NCBI RefSeq assembly: GCF_000422345.1
Contig: NZ_AULP01000007.1
Coordinates: forward strand, 120,154-184,153
DNA: 64,000 bases
DNA from: Neomelitea salexigens DSM 19753
Lineage (GTDB): Bacteria > Pseudomonadota > Gammaproteobacteria > Pseudomonadales > Spongiibacteraceae
Direction of reading: 5' to 3'
The first letter of the stretch is position 1. Every line of letters begins with the position of its first letter. Positions 18,639 to 28,300 of the stretch are shown here, piece by piece. The notes under the pieces are model-generated. The model was not told the origin of the DNA and did not search any database. It saw nothing but the letters and a program-made list of their open reading frames with translations. A program made the position numbers and the translations under genes.

Positions 18639-19544
18639 CTACTGGGTGAGCAAAAATTCCATCAGTGCTTTCTGGGCGTGCAGACGGTTTTCTGCCTCGT
18701 CCCAGATCACGGTATCGGGGCTGTCCATCAGCTCGGCGCTAATTTCCTCGCCGCGCTTGGCGGGAAGGCAGTGCATATACAGCGCGTCAGGGTTGGCATG
18801 GGACATCAGTTCGGCATTGATCTGGTATCCCGCCAGTTTGCGACGGCGCTCGGCCTTTTCTTCTTCCTGGCCCATGGATGCCCAGACATCGGTAACCAGC
18901 AGGTCGGAGCCTTTTGCCGCTTCGGCGGGGTCGCGGATAATTTCCACGCGATCGCCAGCGGCCTCGACCAGGTCCGCGCGTGGGTCAAAGCCCTCGGGGC
19001 AGGCGATCTTCAATTTGAAGTCGAACTGGATTGCGGCATTGATATAGGACTGGCACATATTGTTGCCATCGCCAACCCAGGTGACTTGTTTGCCTTTAAT
19101 GCTGCCGCGGTGCTCGACAAAGGTTTGAATGTCGGCGAGGAGCTGGCAGGGGTGGTAGTCATCGGTCAGGGCATTGATGACCGGCACTGACGAGTACTCG
19201 GCAAATTTTTCAATAATGCTGTGTTCGAAGGTGCGGATCATTACGATGTCGCACATTGACGAGATCACGCGCGCGCTGTCTTCAGTCGGCTCGCCGCGTC
19301 CCAATTGTGTATCGCGGGGTGACAGGAAGATGGCGTGGCCGCCAAATTGGGCAATGCCCGCCTCGAAAGAAATGCGCGTGCGGGTAGACGCTTTTTCAAA
19401 GATCATGCCCAGCACGTAGTTGGGAAATTGAACGCCCTGGCGGCGCTCGCGGTGCTCGGCTTTCAGCTCAATCGCCCGCGCAATAATGTGGTCGAGTTCC
19501 GCGGGGCTGAGGTCGTTAAGGGTTAAAAAGTGTCTCAAGGCCAT
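18639..19544 (-). CDS. argF: Ornithine carbamoyltransferase
   Basis: 301 residues. It joins carbamoyl phosphate and ornithine to give citrulline in arginine synthesis. The carbamoyl-phosphate site STRTR (53-57), HPCQ (131-134), the loop [12 protein letters not shown] and the ornithine-binding HCLP (258-261) are all intact. The length is typical of anabolic OTCase. It lies 32 nt after argD on the same strand, so the two form an operon. Confidence 0.96.
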   Translation of the reverse strand: MALRHFLTLNDLSPAELDHIIARAIELKAEHRERRQGVQFPNYVLGMIFEKASTRTRISFEAGIAQFGGHAIFLSPRDTQLGRGEPTEDSARVISSMCDIVMIRTFEHSIIEKFAEYSSVPVINALTDDYHPCQLLADIQTFVEHRGSIKGKQVTWVGDGNNMCQSYINAAIQFDFKLKIACPEGFDPRADLVEAAGDRVEIIRDPAEAAKGSDLLVTDVWASMGQEEEKAERRRKLAGYQINAELMSHANPDALYMHCLPAKRGEEISAELMDSPDTVIWDEAENRLHAQKALMEFLLTQ

Positions 19545-19576
19545 AAGTGGCTACCTTTGCTGCATCGATTGCTGCC

Positions 19577-20767
19577 TTACGCGGCATCGGACTGGGCGGG
19601 CCACTGAAGGATCAGTGGACAGAGGATGTCGAGCAGCGCGTCGACTTCCTGCCGGCTAATAATAAGAGGGGGAAGCAGGCGCACGACCCGCTCTGCTGTA
19701 ACGTTAATCAACAGGCCCTGATCAAGCGCCTGCTTTACCAAGCCTGCGCAAGGGGTGCTCAGTTCAATGCCGACCATCAGGCCGCGGCCGCGCACTTCGA
19801 CAACATGCTGGGCATCGGCTAAACGCTCGCGCAGGCCATTCTGCAAGTAGTTGCCCACCTCGCTAACCTGGTTGCGCATTTGCTCGGTGTTAAGGGTATC
19901 TACAACCACTTGCCCGGCCGCGCAGGCCAGTGGGTTACCGCCGAAGGTCGAGCCGTGGTTGCCAGGGTGAAACAGTGACGCCGCTTTACCGTGGGCCAGA
20001 CAGGCGCCAATAGGCAGGCCGTTGCCCAGGCCTTTGGCCGTAACCAGTACATCGGGCAGCACGCCATCGTGTTGGTAGGCGAAATATTTGCCGGTCCGGC
20101 CATTGCCTGTTTGTACTTCGTCGAGCATTAACAGCCAGTTGTTGCGGTCACAAAGTTCGCGCAGTTGTTTCAGGAAGCCTTCCGGTAATACGTGCAGGCC
20201 GCCTTCACCTTGGATCGGCTCCAGTAACACGGCGGCTACGCTGTCATTGTTGTTGGCAATGCTTTCCAGCGCGTCGATGTCACCGAAGGGCGCGCGAATA
20301 AAGCCGCGCACCAGCGGCTCGAAGCCCGCCTGGATTTTGCGGTTGCCGGAGGCGGTAAGCGTGGCCAGAGTCCGGCCGTGGAAGGCCTGTTCCATCACCA
20401 CAACATGAGGGATGTCGATACCGCGCTGGTGGCCGTGCATACGAGCCAGTTTGATAGCCGCTTCGTTGGCTTCTGCCCCCGAGTTGGCAAAGAATACGTT
20501 GTCCATGCCGCTGGCATCGCGCAGGGATTCGGCCAGTTGCTGTTGGCGCTGCACATTGTACAAGTTGGAGGTGTGCAGCAGCTTGCCCGCTTGTTCGGTA
20601 ATGGCTTGCGTAACGCCGGGGTGGGCATGGCCGAGTGCATTCACGCCAATGCCGCTGATGCCATCGATATAGCCCTTGCCCTGCTCGTCGAACAGGCGAA
20701 CACCTTCACCGCGCACAAAGCTGACAGGCAGGCGGCCGTAAGTATTCATCAGTGCGGGCAATGTCAT
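19577..20767 (-). CDS. argD: Acetylornithine aminotransferase
   Basis: 396 residues of the class-III PLP aminotransferases, converting N-acetylglutamate semialdehyde to N-acetylornithine; it may also act in lysine synthesis. Seen: SGAEANEAAIKLAR, FHGRTLATL, the PLP-binding D216 (LMLDEVQTG) and Schiff-base lysine K245 (VTAKGLGNGLPIGA). First gene of the argD-argF operon. A hairpin followed by T residues stands in its leader (20811-20836). Confidence 0.95.
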   Translation of the reverse strand: MTLPALMNTYGRLPVSFVRGEGVRLFDEQGKGYIDGISGIGVNALGHAHPGVTQAITEQAGKLLHTSNLYNVQRQQQLAESLRDASGMDNVFFANSGAEANEAAIKLARMHGHQRGIDIPHVVVMEQAFHGRTLATLTASGNRKIQAGFEPLVRGFIRAPFGDIDALESIANNNDSVAAVLLEPIQGEGGLHVLPEGFLKQLRELCDRNNWLLMLDEVQTGNGRTGKYFAYQHDGVLPDVLVTAKGLGNGLPIGACLAHGKAASLFHPGNHGSTFGGNPLACAAGQVVVDTLNTEQMRNQVSEVGNYLQNGLRERLADAQHVVEVRGRGLMVGIELSTPCAGLVKQALDQGLLINVTAERVVRLLPPLIISRQEVDALLDILCPLILQWPAQSDAA

Positions 20768-21115
20768 TGCAGCGTATCTCCTCTATTGGGGCCGTTGAGC
20801 GAACCCCAAAACGCAAAAGGGCAGCGCCTGCTGCCCGAGAATTAAGGGAGTAATCATATAAGGAAGCTTTTGTAAATTCCATAGCTCGGGGTAATTTGTC
20901 AATGGCGCTGGGCGATTGGTCAGCCGTGGTTTTGGGCGAAGCGGGTGCGGCTTGGATGGGGGGGAATTTATTGTTAATGTTTTACCTGAAAACATGGAGG
21001 CCGTAAAAGTGCAATACGGCAATCTCCGAGATGTTTGCTATAAGTAGATTGACTCAAAATGCTGCGCCAGTGTTTTTGGTGCCAATAATAATTGTAGTCG
21101 GGGAGACTTCTACAG
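20768..21115. other. 348-bp divergent intergenic region argD / TonB receptor
   Basis: No gene supported. Apart from the leader hairpin at 20811-20836, I see only AT-rich promoter-like sequence and GGGGAG at 21100-21105, which may serve as ribosome-binding site for the receptor. Confidence 0.5.
20811..20836 (-). terminator. Hairpin plus T-tract in the argD leader (attenuator-like)
   Basis: On the minus strand GGGCAGC-AGGC-GCTGCCC is followed by TTTTGCGTTTT. It lies about 45-70 nt upstream of the argD ATG with no gene upstream on that strand. It could be an attenuator for argDF or end an unseen short transcript. I found no arginine-rich leader peptide. Confidence 0.45.
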
Positions 21116-23497
21116 ATGACACACAAGTGTATGTTCAAACGATCAAAGCTTGCCCTTGCCATGTTGGCGTTGCCAGTGGCCGTTTCGGCCCAGGACAACG
21201 GCAATGTTCTGGAAGAGGTGCTGGTAACCGCGCGGAAGCAGTCGGAAACCTTGCAAGATGTGCCGTTTTCTATTGCGGCGATGACTGAAGGCAAGTTAAA
21301 GAAAAGTGGCGCGACAGATTTAGAATCGATGGCAACAAACGTGGCCGGTATATCGATTCAAAACCTGGGGCCGGGTCAGAGCCAGGTTGCCATCCGCGGG
21401 ATTGCTGCCGGTAAAATTGAGCGGGACCAGCCTGGTGTTAAAGAGCAGGTTGGGGTCTACTTTGACGAGTCAGTGATCTCGATGTCGCTATTCACGCCCG
21501 ACTTGGATTTCTACGACATCAATCGTGTGGAGGTGCTTAGAGGCCCCCAAGGAACCCTTTTTGGCTCAGGTTCTCTTTCAGGTACCGTGCGTTATATCAG
21601 TAACGCAGCGAATACCGATGCACTGAGCGGCTCGCTCCAGTTGGGTGGCGAAACCATCGATGAAGGCAGTGAAGGTGGCAATATTAAGGGGCATGTCAAT
21701 ATTCCGCTCAGTGACACCGTCGCGTTGCGCGCTGTTGGTTATGCCCAGCAATTTGGTGGCTACATCGATGCTCGACAGCCTGATGGCAGTGTCAATGAGG
21801 ACGTGAATGAAGGAACGCGCAGTGGCGGCCGGCTTGCACTGAGTATTCAGCCGAGTGAGGCTTTGAATATTACGCCGAGGGTAGTTTTCCAGTCTATTGA
21901 TATGGATGGCTTCAACCGCGAAGATGATTACAATATTTTGGCGAACCCTTATACCACCAGCCGGACGCCGGTACGTTTAGGCGACTACGAGCAATTCACT
22001 CAGTTGGAAGAATCCTTCGAGGACGACTTCTTGTTGGTCGACCTAACGGTTAACTACGATATCAATGACAATTTAAGTTTGACCTCTGTCAGCTCCTACA
22101 CTGATCGAGATGTGCTGGTTATTCGTGATGCAACCGCGTTGAATGCCAGTGTGGTCGGGGGGAGCTTTGGTGAAGCCGAAGCTATCTACACTATTGATGC
22201 GCCGTTGTATGACGAAACAGAGGCCGAAGTTGTTACCCAAGAGCTTAGGCTTTCCGGCTTTGATGGGCCGCTACAGTGGGTTGCAGGTGTTTTTTACAGC
22301 GAAATTGAACGTCATTATGCCCAGTCGTTGCAGGTCAATGGCTTAAAGGCGAGTAATCCAAATAACGCGACCTTGCAGCAGAATACTGCGCAAAAATATG
22401 CGGCGACCGATGAACTGTATTATTCAGACATACCCTATGAACTTGAACAATATGCCGTGTTTGGTGAAATCTCTTATGACTTGAGCGATAAGACAATGCT
22501 GGTCGTTGGCGCCCGGTACTTCGACTACGAAGAGACGCGCGACCTGACCTTTGACGGCATTTATACGGCTCTGGTCGAAAATGAGGCGACTGTGTCTTCT
22601 GATGGTTGGTCGCCCCGGGTTATGTTAAGGCATGACCTGAGTGATGATGTGTCTTTAAATGCTCAGGTATCAAAAGGCTTTAGGTTGGGTGGGAATAATG
22701 ACCCCCTAAATACGCCCTTGTGCAGCGCTGCGAGCAATGATGAGCAGATTTACGGTGGTAACCCAGATTTCGATGACGAGACGGTTACCAACTATGAGGT
22801 TGGTGCTAAAACACGCTTCTTAGCCGGTGCGGGTACGTTTAATATTTCAGCCTTCCATTCTGAAATAAAAGACCTCCAAGTTACCGTTGATGCTGGGAGC
22901 TGCTCGTCTCGCTTGGTGTATAACGCGCCAGAAGCCCACAGTACGGGCCTTGAGATGGAAATGTCGGTGCGCCCGAGCAGTAACTTTGAACTGGGCTTTT
23001 CTGCGAGTTATGTTCATGCGGAACTGGACTCCGATGTGGAATCTGAAGGCAGCATCAAAACAGTTGTAGGCGGGAATGACGGTGACAAGTTGCCGACTGC
23101 CCCAGGGTACGAGCTGGCGCTTTCAGCGACTTACTATTTCCCCGTATTTGAAACGTGGGAGGGCTACTTCAATGCGACCTATCAAAATGTCGGGGCGCGC
23201 TATACGAAAATTTCTGATCAATCTAACGGCTCTAAAGGAGTTGTGCAGTTGGATGCCGTGGGCGGTCCGTTGACACAGTCGACGTATGAATATGATCGCG
23301 AGCAGGGTGGTTATCAGCGCGTGAACTTGCGGTTGGGAGCTCAGAATGACCAGTGGGATACGGCGTTGTTCGTGAATAACGCGACGAATGAAAAAGCCGA
23401 GCTATCGCTGGATACGGAGCGCGGCGGTCGTGGTCGCGTGGGTCACCACGTCAATCAACCACGCACCATAGGCGTAAGCGCGCGCTATAACTTCTAG
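21116..23497 (+). CDS. TonB-dependent outer-membrane receptor
   Basis: 793 residues. A signal peptide (about 1-25, ALPVAVSAQ) is followed by a TonB-box-like EEVLVTARKQSETLQDVP. The plug domain contains VAIRGI and INRVEVLRGPQGTLFGSGSLSG. The 22-stranded barrel ends in ...GVSARYNF with a terminal Phe. The RxxETLQDVPF...VEVLRGPQGTLFG pattern is the large subfamily seen in marine gammaproteobacteria and sphingomonads. No partner gene is adjacent, so the ligand cannot be told. A terminator follows. Confidence 0.9.
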   Translation: MTHKCMFKRSKLALAMLALPVAVSAQDNGNVLEEVLVTARKQSETLQDVPFSIAAMTEGKLKKSGATDLESMATNVAGISIQNLGPGQSQVAIRGIAAGKIERDQPGVKEQVGVYFDESVISMSLFTPDLDFYDINRVEVLRGPQGTLFGSGSLSGTVRYISNAANTDALSGSLQLGGETIDEGSEGGNIKGHVNIPLSDTVALRAVGYAQQFGGYIDARQPDGSVNEDVNEGTRSGGRLALSIQPSEALNITPRVVFQSIDMDGFNREDDYNILANPYTTSRTPVRLGDYEQFTQLEESFEDDFLLVDLTVNYDINDNLSLTSVSSYTDRDVLVIRDATALNASVVGGSFGEAEAIYTIDAPLYDETEAEVVTQELRLSGFDGPLQWVAGVFYSEIERHYAQSLQVNGLKASNPNNATLQQNTAQKYAATDELYYSDIPYELEQYAVFGEISYDLSDKTMLVVGARYFDYEETRDLTFDGIYTALVENEATVSSDGWSPRVMLRHDLSDDVSLNAQVSKGFRLGGNNDPLNTPLCSAASNDEQIYGGNPDFDDETVTNYEVGAKTRFLAGAGTFNISAFHSEIKDLQVTVDAGSCSSRLVYNAPEAHSTGLEMEMSVRPSSNFELGFSASYVHAELDSDVESEGSIKTVVGGNDGDKLPTAPGYELALSATYYFPVFETWEGYFNATYQNVGARYTKISDQSNGSKGVVQLDAVGGPLTQSTYEYDREQGGYQRVNLRLGAQNDQWDTALFVNNATNEKAELSLDTERGGRGRVGHHVNQPRTIGVSARYNF

Positions 23498-23526
23498 GTA
23501 GTCATCGACTGACGCATAATCCACTC

Positions 23527-23551
23527 AACGGCCCTTCGGGGCCGTTTTTGT
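23527..23551 (+). terminator. Rho-independent terminator after the TonB receptor
   Basis: ACGGCCC-TTC-GGGGCCGT followed by TTTTG, 30 nt after the receptor stop. Confidence 0.8.
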
Positions 23552-23661
23552 TTGTCAGTTATCTAACGTGGTGTCTTAGCGGTTGGCGGGTGGTGTTTAC
23601 TTGGCCTATTGCATAACCATTGGGGATAATAGTGTTTTGCTAGCCCTAACAGGATGATGGT

Positions 23662-25194
23662 ATGACTCAAACCGCCCAGCTCGACCCCGTGAAACTCGGG
23701 CTCTTTGTAAGCCGCTTAGAAGCGGTGTGCGAGGAAATGGGGGCGGTACTGCAGCGGGCGGCTTTTTCGCCCAATATCAAAGACCGGCTCGATTTTTCCT
23801 GCGCCATTTTTGATGCCGGCGGTGCGCTGTGTGCACAAGCTGCGCATATTCCCGTTCACCTCGGCAGTATGGCCTATGCGATGGCAGATATTGTCGGCGC
23901 CTGCGACTGGTCAGAAGGCGATATGTTGGTGCTGAATGACCCGTTTCTTGGCGGTACTCACCTGCCCGATGTCACGGTAATTGCGCCGTATTTTTTGCAC
24001 GGCGAGTTGCTGGCATTTGTTGTGAACCGGGCCCACCACGCGGATATTGGCGGCGCAACGCCGGGCTCGATGCCCTTGTCAAAAAGCCTGGATGAAGAGG
24101 GGGTAGTGATCCCACCGACGCTGTTGCAGCGCAATGGTGTTGTTCAGCGACACCTGCTGGACGAATGGTTTGGCGAGGGTGAGCACGGCGACTTTGTCGC
24201 CCAGCTTAGTGCGAATCGCTGTGGCCTGACGCGCTTAGCCGAGGTTGTCGAAGCGTTGCCGCTGCCGTTTCCTGCGGCCGTCGCCCAGTTGCAGGCGTAT
24301 GCCGAGCAGTTGGCTACATCCCGCTTGAACGAATTACCGGCCGGGGAGTACCGTTTTCAAGACCTTATGGACGATGATGGCTTTGGTCAGAAAAACTTAC
24401 CGATTGAGGTGTTGTTGTCCCTGGGTGGCGGTCAGGCGACGGTGGACTTCACCGGCACCGCTGAACAAGTGCCGGGCAATATTAACTGTCCGCGGTCGGT
24501 GGCTGCGGCGGCGGTGTATTACGCGTTTCGATGTCTGATGCCCAATGAGGCGCCGGTATGCGCGGGCTTGTTCCGTCCCATTCGTCTTCGTGTTCCCGAA
24601 GGTTGCCTGCTGAATGCACGGCGGCCGGCGGCTGTGGCGGCGGGCAATGTGGAAACCTCTATGCGCGCGTGCGACGCGGTATTGGGCGCGCTCGCGCAGG
24701 CTCTGCCGGAGCGTATTCCCGCCGCGGCGCACGGCAGCATGAACAATGTGGCGATGGGCTCGTTAGAGGGCGAGCCCTGGCACTACTATGAAACCCTGGC
24801 GGGGGGGAGCGGCGGTCATGCCGAGGGAGCTGGACTGAGTGGTGTGCAGTGCCATATGACCAATACGCTGAACACCCCGGTGGAGAGCCTGGAAATGCAC
24901 TACCCGTTGCGCATTCGCCAATACAGCGTGCGCCGCGGCAGCGGTGGCGGCGGGCGGCATTGCGGAGGCGACGGCCTGGTGCGCGAGTTTGAATTCCTGG
25001 CGACCGCGCGCTTTACCTTGCTTACCGAGCGCCGCTATGTCGCGCCCTGGGGCTTGCAAGGGGGGGACGCGGGTCGCTGCGGGGAAAACAGCCTGAATGG
25101 CGAGCGCTTACCAGCAAAAGTAAGTGCGCTGGCAAAGCCCGGTGACCGCTTGCGCATTGCCACGCCCGGCGGGGGTGGCTGGGGGCAGGCATGA
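23662..25194 (+). CDS. HyuB-like hydantoinase/oxoprolinase subunit (no HyuA beside it)
   Basis: 510 residues matching the hydantoinase B/oxoprolinase family: NDPFLGGTHLPDVTVIAPYF, NRAHHADIGGATPGSMP, DFTGTAEQVPGNINCP, GSGGHAEGAGLSGVQCHMTNTLNTP in outline, and the GGGGWG tail. HyuB normally works with an ATP-binding HyuA in ATP-driven opening of hydantoin or oxoproline-like rings, or in acetone/acetophenone carboxylases. Here no HyuA gene lies next to it. Cytoplasmic. The substrate is unknown. Confidence 0.85.
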   Translation: MTQTAQLDPVKLGLFVSRLEAVCEEMGAVLQRAAFSPNIKDRLDFSCAIFDAGGALCAQAAHIPVHLGSMAYAMADIVGACDWSEGDMLVLNDPFLGGTHLPDVTVIAPYFLHGELLAFVVNRAHHADIGGATPGSMPLSKSLDEEGVVIPPTLLQRNGVVQRHLLDEWFGEGEHGDFVAQLSANRCGLTRLAEVVEALPLPFPAAVAQLQAYAEQLATSRLNELPAGEYRFQDLMDDDGFGQKNLPIEVLLSLGGGQATVDFTGTAEQVPGNINCPRSVAAAAVYYAFRCLMPNEAPVCAGLFRPIRLRVPEGCLLNARRPAAVAAGNVETSMRACDAVLGALAQALPERIPAAAHGSMNNVAMGSLEGEPWHYYETLAGGSGGHAEGAGLSGVQCHMTNTLNTPVESLEMHYPLRIRQYSVRRGSGGGGRHCGGDGLVREFEFLATARFTLLTERRYVAPWGLQGGDAGRCGENSLNGERLPAKVSALAKPGDRLRIATPGGGGWGQA

Positions 25195-25285
25195 CTTTTC
25201 GCGCCGGGAATTGTTAGAATAGCGCTCTGAAATGGTCCGGGCTTTTACTCATCGGTTTGCCGGACGCCGATACGGCAGGTACTCA

Positions 25286-25618
25286 ATGGATACGATCGAC
25301 GCAATTAAACAGCAAATCGAAAACAACCCCATCATTATCTATATGAAGGGTTCCCCCAATCAGCCTCAGTGTGGCTTCTCTGCACGCGCCTCTCAGGCAC
25401 TGATGGGTTGTGGCGAGCGATTCGCCTTTGTGGATATTTTGTCTAACCCCGATATTCGCGCAAAACTGCCTGAGTACGCTAACTGGCCGACCTTCCCTCA
25501 GCTGTGGGTTAAGGGCGAGCTGATTGGCGGCTGCGACATCATTTGTGAAATGTATGAGAGCGGTGAGCTGAAAACGTTGCTGACAGAAACCTCAGCTGGC
25601 GAGGCCGCCGAAGGTTAA
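25286..25618 (+). CDS. grxD: Monothiol glutaredoxin (CGFS type)
   Basis: 110 residues from the ATG at 25286; the frame opens upstream at 25232 but the family starts at MDTIDAIKQQI. The active site is PQCGFS, followed by WPTFPQLWVKGELIGGCDI, typical of Grx4/GrxD, which binds a [2Fe-2S] cluster with glutathione and delivers Fe-S clusters. A TTGTTAGAATAG sequence upstream may be its -10 region. From memory grxD lies near bfr/bfd in Pseudomonas; here a FecA-like receptor has come between. Confidence 0.93.
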   Translation: MDTIDAIKQQIENNPIIIYMKGSPNQPQCGFSARASQALMGCGERFAFVDILSNPDIRAKLPEYANWPTFPQLWVKGELIGGCDIICEMYESGELKTLLTETSAGEAAEG

Positions 25619-25654
25619 TACCTTTTCCTTTTGGCTTGCAAGCACGCCTCTTGA

Positions 25655-25682
25655 AAACCCGGCCTCAGCGCCGGGTTTTTTT
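25655..25682 (+). terminator. Rho-independent terminator of grxD
   Basis: AACCCGGC-CTCA-GCGCCGGG followed by seven T residues, about 40 nt after the stop. Confidence 0.85.
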
Positions 25683-25730
25683 ATGGGTATTTGCAGGCCC
25701 GCCAGACTCGGGGAATAAGTTTTTGATACT

Positions 25731-25749
25731 GGTAATGAGAATGCTTTTT
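25731..25749 (+). promoter_or_regulatory. Fur-box-like site upstream of the FecA-like receptor
   Basis: GGTAATGAGAATGCTTTTT matches 13 of 19 positions of the classical Fur box GATAATGATAATCATTATC. It shares the exact 13-mer AATGAGAATGCTT with the site upstream of bfd (29699-29717). Iron repression is inferred. Confidence 0.6.
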
Positions 25750-25850
25750 ATTTGAGTTATTGCTTGCTATTATCCATCGCGAATTAGAGTCTGCTAGGCC
25801 CACAGAGAGGGGCGGGCAGCATTGCCTATCGAGATTGGAGATACACCGAA

Positions 25851-28058
25851 ATGAAAAAAACGGCGCTAGCAATAGCAATAACGACCGTACCGATGATGGC
25901 AGTTGGTGAGGTTATTGACACTAAGGTCAACAGTAATGATCAAAGTGTGGCACGCGAAAACCTCAAAATAGAGCATGTGTCTATTATCGGTGAGCGCGTC
26001 GAAAAAGTAGCGGGCTCGGCATATGTGGTGGATGAGCTAGAGCTAGAAAAGTTTGAGTACTCCGATATACACCGCATGGTGAAACAGGTTCCAGGTGTCT
26101 ATTTCCAGGAAGAAGATGGTTACGGTCTGCGCGCCAACATCGGTATTCGCGGCTCAGGTAGTGGTCGCAGTGGAAAAGTCACTCTCATGGAAGACGGCGT
26201 TTTGATCGCTCCCGCTCCCTATGCGGCTCCCGAAGCCTATTACTTTCCTACCAGCGGCAGAATGTCGGCTATCGAGGTTCTCAAGGGCCCAGAACTGCTC
26301 AGGTATGGTCCTTTCACTGTGGGTGGGGCGATCAATCTAATTTCAACACCGATTCCTGAAGAAGCTGAAGGCTTTGTTAACGTTGAAATTGGTGAAAACA
26401 GTGCGCAGAAGTCCCATGTCCATTACGGGGCGACGCAGGGCCAGTGGGGCTTCCTTCTCGAAAGCTATCAAGAAGAAACACTCGGTTTCAAAGACATCGA
26501 TCGTTCCAATCGTGACACGGGCTACGATAAAGAAGATTATGTCGCCAAACTGCGTTGGCGCAGTGCTGAAGGGGCCGAGCACCCGCAGCAGCTTGATCTA
26601 AAGCTGAACTATACGGAAGAGCAGTCGAACGCGACATATTTAGGGGTGACTGACCAACAGTTTAAGCGAGACCCTTTCCGTCGCTACGGGCTTACCGAAC
26701 AGGATCAAATGAATACCCGCCAATCGGGTATATCTATCAACTACAACATTGCGTTGAGTGACTCTGTAGCACTGAACAGCATTGTATACCGCAATAATTT
26801 CGAGCGAAGCTGGTTCAAGTTAGATAGCGTTGGGGGGGACAGCATATCCTCGCTGATAAGCAAGGCGAATGCTGGTGATGCTGCAGCCATTGGTATTTTG
26901 GAAGGTAGCCTGGACGCGGCCGACGTGCGCGTAAAAGATAATGCACGAGAGTACTTTGGGCGCGGTATTCAGATCGAGCTGACCGGTCAATCTGAGGCAA
27001 TGGGTGTTAGTCATGACTGGGTGATGGGCATTCGTCGTCACGAGGACGAGGTTGACCGTTTCCAACCGACGACGGTCTTTAATCAAGTCAATGGTAGCTT
27101 GCAGTTTGACTCTATTATCCAGCCAAGCTCTAGCAACAACCGGGTAGGTGAGGCGGAAACGCTGTCTCTGTGGTTCGTTGATCGCATTACAATGGGTGAT
27201 TTTGATGTGACGGCGTCAATTAGACGTGAGGATATTGATACTAAACAAACGCGTTACGGCGATATCCAGCGCGCAACCGTTGCCAGCCGCCGTGACAATT
27301 CTGTCGATGAGATCATGGCGGGCGTGGGTGTGACCTATAACTTGGCTGGCGATTGGCAGATTTTGGCGGGTGTTCACGAAGGCTTTGCCCCTCCGGGAGG
27401 TGGCGCAAGCCGAGGCACTGGCGCAGAGGAAAGTGTGAACTACGAGTTTGGTGCCCGCTACCGCTCAGACCGTTTTTCTGCGGATGTGATTGCATTTTTC
27501 AGCGACTATGAAAATACCGTTAATAATTGTTCGGTTGCTAACCCATGCAGCAACGGCGCTAATTCAGGAACCGAGAGCTTTGGTGAGTCAGAAATTCAGG
27601 GCTTAGAGGTTAGTTTGCGCAGCGTGCTTGCGGAAGTGCGAGGCATTCAAGTTCCTCTGACGATGGCATATACCTACACTGATGCAGAAGTTACTCAGGA
27701 TTCTGATACAGGCAGTGTTCTGAAGGGGGATAACCTTCCCTACCTACCTGAAAATGTATTGAACATCAGCGTGGGTGTCGAGGCAGAGGATGGCAAGAAA
27801 GCTTACCTGTCGGCAAGCTATGTTGATGAGATGTGTGTCGATAACCAATGTAATCGAAATGTCGATCAGCGATATCGCAGCACTGAGGACTATGTAACGG
27901 TTGATTTGGCTGCCAGTATGCCCATCGCGCAGGGTGTTGAGGTTTACACTCGGATCGACAACCTGCTCGACGAGCAAGCCATCGTCGCGCGCAGCCCAGC
28001 TGGAGCTAGAGTCAACTTGCCACGCACTGCTTATGCGGGTATCCGCGTAAACTTCTGA
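25851..28058 (+). CDS. FecA-like TonB-dependent siderophore receptor
   Basis: 735 residues. A signal peptide (about 1-19) is followed by a plug with IHRMVKQVPGVYFQEEDGYG, LRANIGIRGSG and EVLKGPELLRYGPFTVGGAINLIS, the pattern of the FecA-like ferric-dicarboxylate receptors. The barrel ends in AGIRVNF. There is no N-terminal STN signalling domain, so it should transport without sigma/anti-sigma signalling. A Fur-like site lies about 100 nt upstream and a strong terminator follows. It is inserted between grxD and the bfr/bfd genes, which fits an iron locus. Confidence 0.88.
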   Translation: MKKTALAIAITTVPMMAVGEVIDTKVNSNDQSVARENLKIEHVSIIGERVEKVAGSAYVVDELELEKFEYSDIHRMVKQVPGVYFQEEDGYGLRANIGIRGSGSGRSGKVTLMEDGVLIAPAPYAAPEAYYFPTSGRMSAIEVLKGPELLRYGPFTVGGAINLISTPIPEEAEGFVNVEIGENSAQKSHVHYGATQGQWGFLLESYQEETLGFKDIDRSNRDTGYDKEDYVAKLRWRSAEGAEHPQQLDLKLNYTEEQSNATYLGVTDQQFKRDPFRRYGLTEQDQMNTRQSGISINYNIALSDSVALNSIVYRNNFERSWFKLDSVGGDSISSLISKANAGDAAAIGILEGSLDAADVRVKDNAREYFGRGIQIELTGQSEAMGVSHDWVMGIRRHEDEVDRFQPTTVFNQVNGSLQFDSIIQPSSSNNRVGEAETLSLWFVDRITMGDFDVTASIRREDIDTKQTRYGDIQRATVASRRDNSVDEIMAGVGVTYNLAGDWQILAGVHEGFAPPGGGASRGTGAEESVNYEFGARYRSDRFSADVIAFFSDYENTVNNCSVANPCSNGANSGTESFGESEIQGLEVSLRSVLAEVRGIQVPLTMAYTYTDAEVTQDSDTGSVLKGDNLPYLPENVLNISVGVEAEDGKKAYLSASYVDEMCVDNQCNRNVDQRYRSTEDYVTVDLAASMPIAQGVEVYTRIDNLLDEQAIVARSPAGARVNLPRTAYAGIRVNF

Positions 28059-28082
28059 TCGCTCAAAGAGTGTGGATAAGTT

Positions 28083-28117
28083 TGCCGCGACAAGGAGAGC
28101 CTTGTCGCGGCATTTTT
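28083..28117 (+). terminator. Strong rho-independent terminator of the FecA-like gene
   Basis: TGCCGCGACAAGG-AGAG-CCTTGTCGCGGCA, 13-bp perfect stem, then TTTTT. Confidence 0.93.
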
Positions 28118-28300
28118 ATTTGTGCGTTGAATTTGGGAGAGGGCGGATTCATCTTCGATATTGCGTTGGCTTCATCGCGGGAGTTTGTAGGTTCGTGTCA
28201 GAAAAACCTTGGCTTTAAATACAAAGCGGATAGGCGCCTAAGTCAATGGTTTGCAATAGCCGCGGTGCTAGTCTGATGGCCTTGTTTTGGAGGCAGTATT

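Noticed and set aside
28071-28079. TGTGGATAA, a perfect DnaA box after the FecA-like gene
   Set aside because: Single, directly before a terminator and not near a promoter; one 9-mer in 64 kb is expected by chance at a modest rate.
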